Positions 1 to 8,288 of a stretch of DNA of 24,183 nt are shown here, piece by piece. The position numbers were made by a program, and so were the translations under genes. Within the stretch, counting starts at the first letter, position 1; each line of letters starts with the position of its first letter. The DNA is from Acidobacteriota bacterium (GTDB lineage: Bacteria > Acidobacteriota > Terriglobia > Acidiferrales > UBA7541), in the NCBI GenBank assembly GCA_028876695.1, contig JAGWRH010000299.1, positions 1 through 24,183 of the forward strand, in the 5' to 3' direction. The notes under the pieces are model-generated. The model saw only the letters and a list, made by a program, of their open reading frames with translations, was not told the origin of the DNA and ran no database searches.

Positions 1-1788
1 ATCACCCTGCCCGAAGCGGCGCTGCTCGCCGCCATCATTCGCGGGCCGTACTATTCGCCGGTAAATCATCCGGACCGCGCGCTGGCGCGGCGCAATCTGG
101 TTCTCTATTTGATGGAGCACGACGGCAAGATCACCCGCGAGCAGGAACTCGCCTCGCGCAAGCTGCCGCTCGGCCTGCATATCGCGCCCACGCAGGATAA
201 TCTCGCGCCCTATTTCGTCGAGGACATTCGCCAGTACCTCGAGCACACCTACGGCACCGCGGCGGTGCACGAACAGGGCCTGCGCGTTTACACCACACTC
301 AATGTCGATATGCAGCGCGCCGCCGATCAGGCCGTGCGCGATGGCCTCCATGAATACGATCGCCGCCACGGCTGGCGCGGCGGCCTGCCCAACATCTTCC
401 GCGACCGCCTCGGCACGCTCGAAAAATTCCACAGCGACGATTGGGATGCGCCCATCGAGAAAGGTGATTACGTCACCGGGCTGGTGGCGTTCGTTTCGTC
501 CGCGTCCGCGGAAATCAAGATCGGACGCTACCGCGCTCGGCTCGCGCCGGCGGACATGGCCTGGACGCAGCACAAATCTCCCGCGGAGATTTTGCACGCC
601 GGCGATCTGGTCAACGTGCTGATCGAAGACCTTTCGGGCGACACCGCCAAAGTCCAGCTCGAGCAGGTTCCCATCGCGCAGGCCGCGCTCGTCGCCATCG
701 ACAACGCCACCGGCGAAATTAAGGCCATGGTCGGCGGCTACAGCTTCGCGCAATCGAAATTCAACCGCGCCACGCAGGCCATGCGCCAGACCGGCAGCTC
801 CTTCAAGGTGTACGTCTACAGCGAGGCGATGCTGCAGGGCGCATCGCCCTTTGACACGATCCAGGACTCGCCGGTCACCTATCACGTCGGCGACATCGCC
901 TATTCGCCGCACAACTACGATGAAAAATACGAAGGGCGCATCACGCTGCGCCGCGCGCTGGCCGATTCGCGCAACGTCCCGGCGGTGCGGCTGCTCGACC
1001 ACGTCGGCATCCAGAACACCATCGCTCTGGCGCGCAAATTCGGCATCACCAGCCCGCTGCCGCCCTATCTGCCGCTGGCGCTCGGCGCGGCCGATTTGAC
1101 GCTGCTCGAGCACACCTCCGGCTTCACTGTTTTTCCCGACGACGGCATTCATATCGATCCCACCGAAATCCAACGCGTCAGCTCCTACGACGGCGCCATC
1201 CTCGAAGACGACCGGCCCAAAGTGACCGATGTGCTGCCGCCGGATGTGGCGCACACCATGGTCGCCATGCTCGAAGATGTGGTGAACTTCGGCACCGGCG
1301 TGCGCGCCAAGGAACTCGAGAGGCCGTCGGGCGGCAAGACCGGCACCACCAACGCCTTCACCGACGCGTGGTACATCGGTTTCACTCCGCGCATCACCTG
1401 CGGCGTTTGGGTCGGCAACGACAATCCGGCCATCTCGCTCGGCAGCAAGGAAACCGGCGCGCGCGCGGCGCTGCCGATCTGGCTCGAGTTCATGCAGAAA
1501 GCGGTGGCGGGCAAGCCAGTGGAGCAGTTCCAGGGCGTCACGCCGCTCGAACAGGAAGCGCCCGGGCACATCGAAGAAGTGGACACGCCCGATACCGCGC
1601 CACCCGCCGACGCCGCCGAGCAAGGCCTGAAGACCGTCAGCTCGCCCGCCGCTCCGTCGCCCGCCGCTCCAGCGCAGCCGCCGTCAAAAACCGGCGCACA
1701 AACGCCTCCGCCCGCGAAGTCAAGCGCGCAAACCTCTCAGCCGCCCGCGCCAGCTTCGGCCTTGCCCGCCGCAGCTACGACGCACTGA
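1..1788 (+). CDS. Class A penicillin-binding protein (PBP1A family), 5' end outside window
   Basis: This is a bifunctional peptidoglycan synthase that polymerises glycan strands and cross-links the stem peptides at the outer face of the inner membrane. The frame is open from base 1, so the N-terminus (membrane anchor and most of the GT51 glycosyltransferase) lies upstream. The visible first residues, LPEAALLAAIIRGP and then RALARRNLVL, are the end of a GT51 domain. An OB-like insert follows at about codons 150-225, which favours the PBP1A type over PBP1B. The transpeptidase has all three motifs: SSFK with the catalytic Ser at codon 266, SRN at codons 323-325 and KTGT at codons 446-449. The last 70 or so residues are a Pro/Ala/Gln-rich low-complexity tail. 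It converges with thiL across a 181-base gap in which I see no clear terminator. Confidence 0.93.
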   Translation: MTLPEAALLAAIIRGPYYSPVNHPDRALARRNLVLYLMEHDGKITREQELASRKLPLGLHIAPTQDNLAPYFVEDIRQYLEHTYGTAAVHEQGLRVYTTLNVDMQRAADQAVRDGLHEYDRRHGWRGGLPNIFRDRLGTLEKFHSDDWDAPIEKGDYVTGLVAFVSSASAEIKIGRYRARLAPADMAWTQHKSPAEILHAGDLVNVLIEDLSGDTAKVQLEQVPIAQAALVAIDNATGEIKAMVGGYSFAQSKFNRATQAMRQTGSSFKVYVYSEAMLQGASPFDTIQDSPVTYHVGDIAYSPHNYDEKYEGRITLRRALADSRNVPAVRLLDHVGIQNTIALARKFGITSPLPPYLPLALGAADLTLLEHTSGFTVFPDDGIHIDPTEIQRVSSYDGAILEDDRPKVTDVLPPDVAHTMVAMLEDVVNFGTGVRAKELERPSGGKTGTTNAFTDAWYIGFTPRITCGVWVGNDNPAISLGSKETGARAALPIWLEFMQKAVAGKPVEQFQGVTPLEQEAPGHIEEVDTPDTAPPADAAEQGLKTVSSPAAPSPAAPAQPPSKTGAQTPPPAKSSAQTSQPPAPASALPAAATTH

Positions 1789-1969
1789 ACTATTCTCAGG
1801 CGAAGCGTATGAAGATCATAACCAAGAGCGATGCGGCGAATTGCAGCTGGGCGGCGGATGTTCATGCTGGTAGTCGTGGAGGGCGATCGCGATCAGCCCG
1901 ACTCAAAAAACGATCGAAAATTCTTCGACTCGATCAATTTCAGGAAGTAGCGGACGCATGGTCGCCACG

Positions 1970-3001
1970 CTATTTGCGAAACGGGTCCCAGCCGCGAGAT
2001 GGGAGCGGGCGGGCGCGGCCGGCGGAATCGACGAGCAGGACTTTTTGCTCGCGGGTGATTTCGCCGATGGCGGCGAGTTGCGGATATCCCGGTGCGCCGC
2101 GAAGCTTCGCTGCGTTAGGCTTCGGGACGGTGAACAGCAGTTCGTAGTCCTCGCCGCCATCGAGCGCAAGCTGCAGCGGATCGAGCCGGAGGCCGCGCAG
2201 TTTGCCGGCGGCGCGCGCGGGAATCTCGGCGCAAGGAATTCGCCGCGAATCGATCCGCGCACCAGCGCCGCTCGCCCGGCAGAGCCGCGGCAGATCGGTC
2301 GAAAGTCCGTCGGAGAGATCCAACATCGCCGACACGATTCGCCGTCGCACCAGCCACGCCCCCAATTCGACGCGAATCTGGGGGTAGAGGTGCTGGTTGA
2401 GCGCGGCGCGCAACGCCCGATCGCGCCTCGCGGATTTCGCGAAGCCGCGGCGCAGCAATTCCAGGCCAAGCTGCGCGCGGCCCAGGCGTCCGCTCGCGTA
2501 GATCACGTCTCCGGGATGCGCGCCGGAGCGCAGGACCGCTCGGCCGCGGGGCGCCTCGCCGAGTACGGTGATACTGATAAACACCCGCGGCGATTTGGTG
2601 GTGTCGCCGCCGACGAGCTGCACGCCGAGAGCTCGCGCGGCACGCTTCATGCCCGCGAAAAATTGGTCGAGCCAGTGGCCGTCAAGGGCGTCGGGCAGAG
2701 CAAGCGTGAGCAGGAACGCGCGAGGCAGACCGCCCATCGCGGCGATATCGCTGGTGGCGCGCGCGAGCGCCTTGTAGCCGACGGAGTCTGCCGGGTGCAG
2801 TTGGCGCAGAAAGTGAACGCCTTCGAGAAACGCGTCGCAGGTCAAAATCCACTCGCTCGCGCCGCGGGGCACGATGATCGCCGCGTCGTCGCCAATACCC
2901 ATCTTCACCACCGGGCCGAGGCGGCCTTGAAGGCGCGCGCCGCCGGCCGCCGACGGCACCGCTTTCGTGATCCTGTCGATCAGTTGATCTTCTGCTTCCA
3001 T
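1970..3001 (-). CDS. thiL: Thiamine-monophosphate kinase ThiL
   Basis: ThiL phosphorylates thiamine monophosphate with ATP to thiamine pyrophosphate, the last step of cofactor synthesis, in the cytoplasm. The 343-residue length is normal. Family motifs appear in order: GIGDDAA near residues 35-41 (Mg-ATP aspartates), LTCDAFLEGVHF near 53-64, GGDTTKS in the middle, LDLSDGLSTDLPRL, and GGEDYELLFT near the C-terminus. These are the PurM/ThiL-fold signatures. The ATG at 3001 is preceded by AAGGGACAGGA, which can serve as a ribosome-binding site. No thi neighbours are in the window, so it stands alone between two envelope genes. The long open frame on the opposite strand is a shadow. Confidence 0.95.
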   Translation of the reverse strand: MEAEDQLIDRITKAVPSAAGGARLQGRLGPVVKMGIGDDAAIIVPRGASEWILTCDAFLEGVHFLRQLHPADSVGYKALARATSDIAAMGGLPRAFLLTLALPDALDGHWLDQFFAGMKRAARALGVQLVGGDTTKSPRVFISITVLGEAPRGRAVLRSGAHPGDVIYASGRLGRAQLGLELLRRGFAKSARRDRALRAALNQHLYPQIRVELGAWLVRRRIVSAMLDLSDGLSTDLPRLCRASGAGARIDSRRIPCAEIPARAAGKLRGLRLDPLQLALDGGEDYELLFTVPKPNAAKLRGAPGYPQLAAIGEITREQKVLLVDSAGRARPLPSRGWDPFRK

Positions 3002-3137
3002 CCTGTCCCTTGGTACAGTTGTCCGGCTGCCGGTATTTCGACTAAAATTCGTTCACCAGCCCTGTCCGTGCGGATTATAGGTTCCGCGGCCGCAGGAAGC
3101 GAGGAAAGCGAGCGGCGGGCCGCGCGGCAGATTGGAG

Positions 3138-3167
3138 TTGACGGTACGGCAAACGGCCCGTTAGAAT
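3138..3167 (+). promoter_or_regulatory. Sigma70-type promoter for the M23 peptidase gene
   Basis: TTGACG (3138-3143) and TAGAAT (3162-3167) each match the consensus at five of six positions, with an 18-base spacer. Transcription would start near 3174, giving a leader of about 175 bases before the ATG at 3349. Confidence 0.6.
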
Positions 3168-3253
3168 GCCCCGCGCCTCGAACCAGACCTCTCGGTTCAG
3201 GCGCCGAAGTCGCAAGTCCGAGATTCAGTCCTTGGTGGCAGTTCGCGGTGGGA

Positions 3254-3289
3254 CGCTTCCTGGGTGAGCGCTCCTGCCACCCAAAAGCG
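3254..3289 (+). other. Hairpin in the 5' leader of the M23 gene
   Basis: CGCTT (3254-3258) pairs with AAGCG (3285-3289). TGGGTG (3261-3266) pairs with CACCCA (3278-3283). A small 2x1 internal loop separates the two helices, and the apical loop is 11 nt and contains AGCGCT. There is no U-tract after it, so it is not a classical terminator. It ends about 60 bases before the start codon, and its function is unknown. Confidence 0.4.
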
Positions 3290-3348
3290 CAAGGCGCCTT
3301 AGGGATCCCGAAAATCAGCCGTCGTGAGCATTCGGTCGAGAATCAAAA

Positions 3349-4269
3349 ATGAAGGGCAAAGCGTACACATTTTTTGTTGCTTCAAGCGCCTCGGGCGAGA
3401 TGAGGCGTGTGCGCGTGCCCGCCTATTTGATGCATCTGCTTGTGCTGCTTGCAGTTGTAGGCAGCGTGACGATCATCGCCGGCATGGGTTCGTATTCGCG
3501 GTTGCTTTTGAAGGCGGCGAATTACAATTCGCTGCGGCGCCAGCAGGACGATCTGAAGCAGCGGTACGTGGCGCTACAGACGCAGGTGAAGGACACGAAC
3601 CAGCGGCTCGATTCGCTGCAATCACTCGCGAGCGAAGTGGCGATGGCTTACGGGATCACGCGTTTCCACGCCACGCCGTTCAATCTGAATGACGTGCAGC
3701 CCGACCCTGACGCAACCTTTCAGGAATCGATGGACGAATTCAGTTATCTCCAAAAGAACGCCACCGCCGTGGCGATGTCGAGCGGCGGCGAACGATTGCT
3801 GCCTACCTCGCAACTGACTGCGCTGGGCATCGTGCCGACATTGTGGCCGGTGGTTGGCCGCATCACCGGGCATTTCGGCGAGCGGATGGACCCATTCAGC
3901 GGCGAAGGCGCGTTCCATTCGGGAGTGGATATTGCTTCGACCTACGGCGCCGCGGTGCGCGCCACCGCCGATGGCATCGTGACGGAAGTGGGCCGCGATG
4001 GCGGCTACGGCCGGTTAGTGGTGATCGATCACGGCTTTGGAGTGACCACGTGGTACGGTCACCTTTCCGGGTTTAACGTCCAGCCGGGAATGCGCGTCAA
4101 ATCCGGCGACGTGGTCGGCTATGAAGGCGATAGCGGCCGGTCCACCGGACCGCACCTGCATTACGAAATCCGGATATACAACACCCCTGTAAACCCCTGG
4201 CCGTATCTGCGGCGGATCAATCCCTCAGAGCCCTCGGTCGCGACGACGGTCGCATCGAACGGCGACTAG
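3349..4269 (+). CDS. M23 (LytM-type) peptidoglycan endopeptidase, membrane-anchored
   Basis: The predicted role is zinc-dependent cleavage of peptidoglycan cross-bridges in the periplasm, or activation of amidases if catalysis is lost. The protein has 306 residues. It has a short cytoplasmic N-terminus, one transmembrane helix at about 26-48, a coiled-coil stretch rich in Gln, Asp and Leu at about 58-97, a linker, and a LytM domain at about 165-290. The catalytic set is complete: H190 and D194 in HSGVD, H238 in YGHLS, and H269/H271 in GPHLHYE, so it should be active. The architecture resembles the YebA/MepM and NlpD-like families. It has its own promoter, and the Shine-Dalgarno match is weak. 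It converges with the next gene, and the 138-base gap holds a 6-bp stem (CGAGCC/GGCTCG at 4310-4334) without a T-tract. Confidence 0.92.
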   Translation: MKGKAYTFFVASSASGEMRRVRVPAYLMHLLVLLAVVGSVTIIAGMGSYSRLLLKAANYNSLRRQQDDLKQRYVALQTQVKDTNQRLDSLQSLASEVAMAYGITRFHATPFNLNDVQPDPDATFQESMDEFSYLQKNATAVAMSSGGERLLPTSQLTALGIVPTLWPVVGRITGHFGERMDPFSGEGAFHSGVDIASTYGAAVRATADGIVTEVGRDGGYGRLVVIDHGFGVTTWYGHLSGFNVQPGMRVKSGDVVGYEGDSGRSTGPHLHYEIRIYNTPVNPWPYLRRINPSEPSVATTVASNGD

Positions 4270-4407
4270 CAGGCCCTCCGACCGTTTCATTTCACGCGAA
4301 GAAAACCGGCGAGCCATCGTTGGCAACCGGCTCGTGCGGCGAGAAGCTCCAGTGGGGATTCAATTTTCGACGACAGCGCTGAATTGGGCGGGCGACGAAC
4401 GCTCGAT

Positions 4408-5031
4408 TTAATGAGCGGCGGAGACCGGGCTGGGCGAATCGACGGCAGGCGAAGGCGCGGGGCGCTTGCGAATCCAGAAGGCGGCGACGGTGATAATCAA
4501 GGCCGGCAGCAGGAAACGCATGCCATCACGCAACAGAGCGGCAGGGCCGGCTTCGAGCGGCGGGCCCACGCCGCAGCCGCAGTCGATCTTCAGGCCGCGT
4601 TCGTAGGCGGAAAAGATTGCAATGATAAAGCCGCAAAACGCCAGCGAGGCGACCAGCGAAGACCAGCGGCGCAGAATTCCGCTCACCACCCAGATTCCTA
4701 GGAAGAGCTCCGCAAACGGCAGAATGTGCGCGACGGCGTTTGCCGCCTTCGGCGAAAGCACCTGGTAGGACTCAACCTGAATGGCGAAAAGCGCCATGGA
4801 AATTTTGATGGAAGTCCAGCTCCAGGGAAAGCCGGGCAGCGGTTTCAGCTTGCCATACGCCGCCGCGATGAATATCGATCCGACAACGATGCCGCCGACG
4901 ATCAGCAGTGCGCGCACGAGCGAACGCCGCTGCGCGGGATGGCGGACGCAAAGCGCTGCGATCGCGCCGGCGACTACGAACAGGAAGCCCCACTCCGCAA
5001 GCCAATTCAGAATTATGCCGAACGCGTCCAT
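4408..5031 (-). CDS. MauE/DoxX-like redox-associated membrane protein
   Basis: This is a polytopic inner-membrane protein of 207 residues with about five hydrophobic helices (roughly 8-28, 40-60, 75-92, 100-140 and 170-188) and a Pro/Ser-rich cytoplasmic tail. Between the last two helices lies DCGCG, with C151 and C153. MauE/DoxX-type redox membrane proteins often carry a similar short Cys motif. The GKL motif after helix 2 and the LPFAELFLG segment also fit that family. It starts 14 bases after the stop of the DsbA-like gene, so the two are surely co-transcribed. I infer that the CxC pair exchanges electrons with that periplasmic partner. The exact direction, oxidising or reducing, cannot be told from sequence. 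Confidence 0.72.
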   Translation of the reverse strand: MDAFGIILNWLAEWGFLFVVAGAIAALCVRHPAQRRSLVRALLIVGGIVVGSIFIAAAYGKLKPLPGFPWSWTSIKISMALFAIQVESYQVLSPKAANAVAHILPFAELFLGIWVVSGILRRWSSLVASLAFCGFIIAIFSAYERGLKIDCGCGVGPPLEAGPAALLRDGMRFLLPALIITVAAFWIRKRPAPSPAVDSPSPVSAAH

Positions 5032-5045
5032 CCAAGTTGCCGCGA

Positions 5046-5783
5046 TTACTGGCTCAACAGAGAATCAAAAAATTGCTTGAGGATGGGCCAGGAAACGGCG
5101 CCGGATGCCGCGGGCAGGCGGCGGCCTTTATAAACAATCACATACGTGGGAGTGGCGCGGACGGGAATCTGCGTGCCCATGGCGCGATCCGCCTCGATCG
5201 AAGCATCGAGCGGACAATTGCCGGGCTGATCCTCGAACGAGCATCCCTGCATCAACTTCTCCACGCGCTTGAAATCGGAACCGGGCATGGCTCCGGAGAC
5301 GTACTTGGCGATATCGCCGCTGGCGCCCCAGGCGTCCTGATTGCCGTAGAGCGCGGCTTCCACGTTGGCGAATTCGCCCACGCGCGCGGCGGCATTGGCC
5401 CAGCGCGCGGCTTCATATCCGTATTTATGCTGTGGAAGAGGGAAGTCGTGATGCACTAAATAGACTTTGCCCGAAGCGACGTAGTCGCCGATCATCGGCC
5501 GCAGGGTGGTTTCGTAGAGAGCGCGGCAGGAGGGGCACTCATAGTCCGTGAACACGATCATGGTAATCGGCGCGGAGATCGAGCCATAGCTCTTCACCGG
5601 CGCGCCGGCAGTTTCGACGGCCTTGGCGCGCGCGCGGGCGGTGGTGGCGCGGGTTGGAGGCGCGGCGTTGAGCGTCGCCCCAAGCGGGACGATCGAGAGC
5701 GCGGCAATGGCCAGCGCCGATCTCCATAGCCACGCGGGCCAGCTTCCGCGCGCCTTCTGCTGCAAGGTGTCTCGGATTTGCAA
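5046..5783 (-). CDS. DsbA-like thioredoxin-fold protein, exported
   Basis: This is a periplasmic or membrane-anchored thiol:disulfide oxidoreductase of 245 residues. A hydrophobic segment at about 18-40 is a signal or anchor, followed by an Ala/Arg-rich linker. The thioredoxin fold contains CPSC at residues 83-86 (FTDYECPSCRALY), a helical insertion, and the cis-proline motif RATPTYV near residue 212. This matches the thioredoxin_4/DsbA-like families. Two further cysteines lie in the insertion (QGCSF and GNCPL). The start is a TTG at 5783-5781, supported by GGGGAGG five bases upstream; no ATG nearby fits. It is the first gene of the pair with the MauE-like protein and is divergent from dnaK across 345 bases. 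Confidence 0.86.
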   Translation of the reverse strand: MQIRDTLQQKARGSWPAWLWRSALAIAALSIVPLGATLNAAPPTRATTARARAKAVETAGAPVKSYGSISAPITMIVFTDYECPSCRALYETTLRPMIGDYVASGKVYLVHHDFPLPQHKYGYEAARWANAAARVGEFANVEAALYGNQDAWGASGDIAKYVSGAMPGSDFKRVEKLMQGCSFEDQPGNCPLDASIEADRAMGTQIPVRATPTYVIVYKGRRLPAASGAVSWPILKQFFDSLLSQ

Positions 5784-6032
5784 AGGCGCCTCCCCTCAGA
5801 CGCTAATTACGGCCGATCGCAAGCCGCGATTCTAGCGCGAATTGCCAAGTTTACGCTGCTAGATATTGGCCCGCCGAACGCGAAATAGGTAACCGTCCGT
5901 GCAGTGAGATGCGGGCGGGGGAGTAGGGGTTCGCTCTGAAAAATGGGGATGACGCCAGATGGCTGGAGGGATAAAGGGCCGTGACGTTTGCAAGCCGGTG
6001 AAAAGACTAGACATATCATCTCTATCAAACAA

Positions 6033-6053
6033 CTTGACAATAGTACACTCAAG
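6033..6053 (+). promoter_or_regulatory. HAIR operator (HspR-binding inverted repeat) upstream of dnaK
   Basis: CTTGACA (6033-6039), seven bases, then ACTCAAG (6047-6053). The known HAIR consensus is CTTGAGT-N7-ACTCAAG, so the right arm is exact and the left arm matches five of seven. Counting only the symmetric core, ACTTGA (6032-6037) and TCAAGT (6049-6054) form a perfect inverted repeat. The element overlaps the -35 box, which fits repression by HspR encoded at the end of the same cluster. Confidence 0.82.
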
Positions 6054-6062
6054 TCGTAACAT
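6034..6062 (+). promoter_or_regulatory. Sigma70-type promoter of the dnaK cluster
   Basis: TTGACA (6034-6039, perfect), a 17-base spacer, then TAACAT (6057-6062, four of six with the conserved TA and final T). The -35 box is inside the HAIR left arm. The predicted start near 6069 leaves a leader of about 60 bases before the dnaK ATG. Confidence 0.75.
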
Positions 6063-6128
6063 GCGGCTTGCACGCAGCGGAGGCGATGTGTCCGGCACGG
6101 GCACAGCCCAATTCAGGAGCGGATTTTT

Positions 6129-8084
6129 ATGAGCAAGATTATCGGAATTGACCTGGGGACAACCAACTCGGTAGTGGCCGTCATGCAGGGCGGCGAGCCG
6201 GTGGTGATCCCCAACCAGGAAGGCGCGCGGACCACCCCATCGGTGGTCGGCATCACCAAGACGGGCGAGCGGTTGGTCGGGCAAGTGGCCAAGCGCCAGG
6301 CGATTACCAACCCGGAGAACACGATCTATTCGATCAAGAGATTCATGGGCCGCCGCTACGACGAAGTGCCGGAAGAGATGAAGATGGTGCCGTACAAAGT
6401 GGTGGCGCAGGGCGATCACGTGGCGGCGATGGCGCAAGGCAAGCCGTACAGCCCGCCGGAAATCTCGGCCATGATCCTGCAGAAACTGAAGCAGGCCGCG
6501 GAGGACTTCCTCGGCGAGAAAGTGACCGAGGCGGTGATCACTGTGCCGGCGTATTTCAATGACGCGCAGCGCACGGCAACGAAGGACGCGGGGAAAATCG
6601 CGGGGCTCGACGTGAAGCGCATCATCAACGAGCCGACGGCCGCGGCGCTGGCGTACGGCCTCGACAAGAAGAAGGACGAAACCATCGCGGTGTACGACTT
6701 TGGCGGTGGCACCTTCGACATTTCGATTCTCGAGGTGGGCGAAGGCGTGATCGAGGTGAAGGCCACCAACGGCGATACGCACCTCGGCGGAGACAACATC
6801 GACCAGCGGATCGTGGAATGGCTGATCGACGAGTTCGAGAACGACGAAGGGCTGGATCTGCGCAGCAAGGGAAATGAAATGGCCTTGCAGCGGCTGCGCG
6901 ATGCCGCGGAGCGCGCCAAAATCGAGCTTTCCACGACCATGGAGACGGAGGTGAACCTGCCGTTCATCACGGCGGACGCTTCCGGACCGAAGCACCTGGT
7001 GAAGAAGCTCACGCGCGCGAAGCTGGAAGCGATGGTGAGCGAAATCGTCCGGCGCTCGATCGAGCCCTGCAAACTGTGCATGAAAGACGCGGGCGTGGAC
7101 GCGAGCAAGATCAACGAAGTGGTGCTCGTTGGCGGCCAGACGCGCATGCCCATGATTCAAGCGCTGGTGAAAGAGCTTTTCGGGCGCGAGGGCCACAAGG
7201 GCGTGAACCCGGATGAAGTGGTGGCGGTGGGAGCGGCCATTCAGGGCGGCGTGCTCGGCGGCGAAGTGAAAGACATTTTGCTGCTCGACGTGACGCCACT
7301 GTCGCTGGGCGTGGAGACGCTGGGCGGCGTGATGACCGTGCTCATCCCGCGGAATACGACGATTCCGACGCGGAAGTCGGAGACGTTCTCGACCGCCGCG
7401 GATAATCAGACGTCGGTTGAGATCCACGTGCTGCAGGGCGAACGCCCGGTGGCCAGCGGCAACCGATCGCTTGGGAAGTTCCAGTTGATCGGGATACCGC
7501 CGGCGCCTCGCGGATTGCCGCAGGTTGAGGTGACGTTCGATATCGACGCCAACGGCATCTTGAACGTGTCCGCGAAAGATAAGGCCACGAACAAGGAGCA
7601 GAAAATCACCATCACCGCGTCCACCGGACTTTCGAAAGAGGAAGCCGAGCGGATGCAAAAAGAGGCCGAAGCGCACGCCTCGGAAGACAAGGCGCGGCTT
7701 TCGGAAGTGGAAGCGCGCAACCAACTCGACGGGCTGGTGTACCAGACCGAGAAGTTGCTCAAGGAGAACCGCGAGAAACTGGGAGAGGCCGAGGTCAAGT
7801 CTGTGGAAAGCGCCATCGAAGATGCGCGGCGCGCGCTCGACGAAGGCGGCGTTGACCGGCTGCACGCGGCAAACGAGGTGCTGACCAAAGCCTCGCATCA
7901 GGCCGCGGAAGCTCTGTACAAGGCGCAGGGCGCTGCGGCTGGCGGACAGGGCGGGTCCACGGGCGCTGGTGGAGCTGGCCCGACGGGCGGCGGCGCGCCG
8001 CAAGGGCAGCCCGGCCAAGGCGGACAAGGCGACGTCGTGGACGCCGAGTTCGTGGACGTGGACGACTCGAAGAAGCCAAACTGA
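6129..8084 (+). CDS. dnaK: Molecular chaperone DnaK (Hsp70)
   Basis: This is the ATP-driven cytosolic chaperone that binds hydrophobic peptide segments, with DnaJ as co-chaperone. The 651-residue length is typical. The nucleotide-binding domain shows GIDLGTTNSVVAV at the N-terminus, VPAYFNDAQR, EPTAAALAYG, and the phosphate loop DFGGGTFD. The linker DILLLDVTPLSLG (about residues 387-399) leads to the substrate-binding domain and helical lid. A Gly/Gln-rich tail ends in VVDAEFVDVDD, close to the usual acidic DnaK C-terminus. AGGAG at 6115-6119 sets the ATG nine bases later. It is first in dnaK-dnaJ-hspR, and grpE, which usually sits between dnaK and dnaJ in HspR-type operons, is absent. The very long antisense frame across it is a shadow. 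Confidence 0.98.
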   Translation: MSKIIGIDLGTTNSVVAVMQGGEPVVIPNQEGARTTPSVVGITKTGERLVGQVAKRQAITNPENTIYSIKRFMGRRYDEVPEEMKMVPYKVVAQGDHVAAMAQGKPYSPPEISAMILQKLKQAAEDFLGEKVTEAVITVPAYFNDAQRTATKDAGKIAGLDVKRIINEPTAAALAYGLDKKKDETIAVYDFGGGTFDISILEVGEGVIEVKATNGDTHLGGDNIDQRIVEWLIDEFENDEGLDLRSKGNEMALQRLRDAAERAKIELSTTMETEVNLPFITADASGPKHLVKKLTRAKLEAMVSEIVRRSIEPCKLCMKDAGVDASKINEVVLVGGQTRMPMIQALVKELFGREGHKGVNPDEVVAVGAAIQGGVLGGEVKDILLLDVTPLSLGVETLGGVMTVLIPRNTTIPTRKSETFSTAADNQTSVEIHVLQGERPVASGNRSLGKFQLIGIPPAPRGLPQVEVTFDIDANGILNVSAKDKATNKEQKITITASTGLSKEEAERMQKEAEAHASEDKARLSEVEARNQLDGLVYQTEKLLKENREKLGEAEVKSVESAIEDARRALDEGGVDRLHAANEVLTKASHQAAEALYKAQGAAAGGQGGSTGAGGAGPTGGGAPQGQPGQGGQGDVVDAEFVDVDDSKKPN

Positions 8085-8288
8085 CAGTGACCCGGGGGCG
8101 GCGCGGAAATCTACAACGCGGCGAAGTCGAGTACGAATCAGATTCCCCGCGCCGCTCTCGGACACCGCGCAGCCGGCGATTGCGGGGGCCCGCTTAGCTG
8201 AGATGAACTGACGTTGCTCGAGGGCCCTTGCGGCCGGGCACGCGCGGCGCGATCGCGCTGAGCAAGCCGCGGGGCAGAGTTTCACACC

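Larger units (their letters stand above)
3002..3348. other. Intergenic region between divergent thiL and M23 gene
   Basis: This gene-free stretch of 347 bases holds the thiL ribosome-binding site at its left edge, a good plus-strand promoter at 3138-3167 and a leader hairpin at 3254-3289. A 10-base perfect palindrome AAGGCGCCTT lies at 3291-3300. Parts around 3180-3230 faintly recall a tRNA T-arm, but no cloverleaf can be folded by eye. I see no small ORF worth calling. Confidence 0.5.
5784..6128. other. Divergent intergenic region dsbA-like / dnaK
   Basis: The 345 bases hold the ribosome-binding site of the TTG-started DsbA-like gene on the left and the dnaK promoter with HAIR operator on the right (6033-6062). 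The local AT content rises around 5995-6060, as expected for a strong promoter. I could not find a convincing minus-strand promoter. No small gene is supported. Confidence 0.5.

Noticed and set aside
3003..3018. LexA (SOS) box in front of thiL
   Set aside because: CTGT-N8-ACAG matches the E. coli form only, thiL is not a damage gene, and the site lies inside the ribosome-binding region.
3175..3240. tRNA-like segment with GGTTC and GAACC strings
   Set aside because: No acceptor stem, anticodon arm or D-arm can be paired in either orientation.
1958..3352. A 464-codon plus-strand frame opposite thiL
   Set aside because: It is antisense to a well-conserved thiL, has low-complexity Arg/Ala composition and no ribosome-binding site.
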